Source of the DNA: Neocallimastix lanati (nom. inval.)
Taxonomy: Eukaryota > Neocallimastigomycota > Neocallimastigomycetes > Neocallimastigales > Neocallimastigaceae
Direction: 5' to 3'
Assembly: GCA_016946835.1 (NCBI GenBank)
Contig: JACVTC010000003.1
Span: 1,057,501 to 1,080,000 of the forward strand
DNA length: 22,500 nucleotides
Shown: one piece after another, positions 22,175 to 22,500 of the stretch
Numbering within the stretch: position 1 is the first letter of the stretch
How the letters are laid out: every line of letters starts with the position of its first letter
The notes under the pieces: generated by a model
Database searches by the model: none
What the model was told of the DNA's origin: nothing
What the model saw: only the letters and a program-made list of their open reading frames with translations
Program-made: the position numbers and the translations under genes

Positions 22175-22500
22175 TTATAATGAAATAGTATTATAATATT
22201 GCAATATTGGTTAATTAATAATTCATATTAATTTATAATTTATATATATATATATTTTTTTTTTATTTTTTTTATTTTTTTTTTTATTTTTATTTTTTTC
22301 TTTTTCCTAATAATAATTTATTATGCTGTAATGGTTAATATATCATTTTATTATAGATAAACAGGAATATCTTGATAATAATAAAGGTGAAATTTCCGAT
22401 GATATGAAAGAATATGCTTCTGCTGAAAAATTTTTTTCAGGATACCAAGGAAGTTTAGATTCATTTATTGATAAAATTATTAAAGTAAATTTAGAAACCA
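20855..22500 (+). CDS. SET-MYND (SMYD-type) lysine methyltransferase, 5' part
   Basis: This is probably a protein lysine methyltransferase of the SMYD group. Exons: 20855-21011, 21289-21431, 21607-21735, 22036-22066, and 22357 to the window end. All introns are GTA...AG with consistent phase, giving 201 complete residues before the window cuts the gene. Residues about 35-65 match the N-terminal SET piece (TARINLKKGTLLMTENALAS). Residues 75-114 form a complete MYND zinc finger with ligands Cys75, Cys78, Cys89, Cys92, Cys98, Cys102, His110 and Cys114; it spans the exon 2-3 junction. MYND inserted after the first SET segment is the SMYD layout. The usual Gly-x-Gly before the first strand is not seen: the aligned residues are KRRKVTA. 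The catalytic NHxC and GEEL-type motifs would be downstream of the window. The fourth exon is only 31 bases long. Family confidence is high; subfamily is unknown. Confidence 0.92.
21510..21556. repeat. T34-A13 back-to-back homopolymers in an SMYD intron
   Basis: A run of 34 T is followed directly by 13 A within intron 2 of the SMYD gene. The junction is self-complementary and could fold back. Confidence 0.85.
22138..22168. repeat. Poly(T) run of 31 bases in the fourth SMYD intron
   Basis: This is an unbroken T run between the 31-nt exon 4 and exon 5 of the SMYD gene. It follows an ATT microsatellite at about 22086-22116. Confidence 0.85.

Overview
This window looks like nuclear DNA from a very AT-rich eukaryote. 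Intergenic DNA and introns are almost pure A/T, with long A and T runs, AT dinucleotide arrays and AAT/AAAT microsatellites. Codons end mostly in A or T. Introns begin GTA and end AG, and proteins carry Asn/Ser/Lys-rich tracts. The intron-rich genes, the 1-4 kb gene-free spacers and a GPI-anchored wall-type protein fit an anaerobic gut fungus (Neocallimastigomycota) best. A dictyostelid-like organism is the main alternative. This assignment is inferred from composition and gene structure, not from a marker gene.

Five genes alternate strictly in strand. (1) At 3-1646 (+) is the C-terminal part of a ubiquitin-specific protease. (2) At 2854-7226 (-) is a 14-exon gene for the TCF25/Rqc1 family, a subunit of the ribosome-associated quality-control complex; I reconstructed it completely (756 aa). 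(3) At 11532-12791 (+) is a three-exon gene for a secreted, probably GPI-anchored protein with an Asn/Thr/Asp-rich linker and an Ig-like domain. (4) At 15078-17868 (-) is a gene of at least eight exons for a diverged protein whose pattern recalls the P5C-reductase/NOXRED1 group of NAD(P)-binding proteins. (5) At 20855 to the window end (+) is the 5' part of a SET-MYND (SMYD-type) lysine methyltransferase.

The spacers are a convergent one (1647-2853), a divergent one (7227-11531), a convergent one (12792-15077) and a divergent one (17869-20854). They are mostly simple sequence. Two patches stand out by having more G+C and coding-like but interrupted frames (about 9720-9930 and 13540-14700); they may be decayed genes or mobile elements. 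A 29-bp tandem repeat lies at 10664-10758.

No RNA gene, CRISPR array, origin or intact transposon was recognised. The five genes do not form an obvious pathway. The deubiquitinase and the ubiquitin-linked Rqc1 protein are tail-to-tail neighbours, which may be chance. No convincing new multi-gene system was found. The points most worth testing are the diverged cofactor motifs in genes 4 and 5, the decayed islands and the lineage-specific secreted protein.
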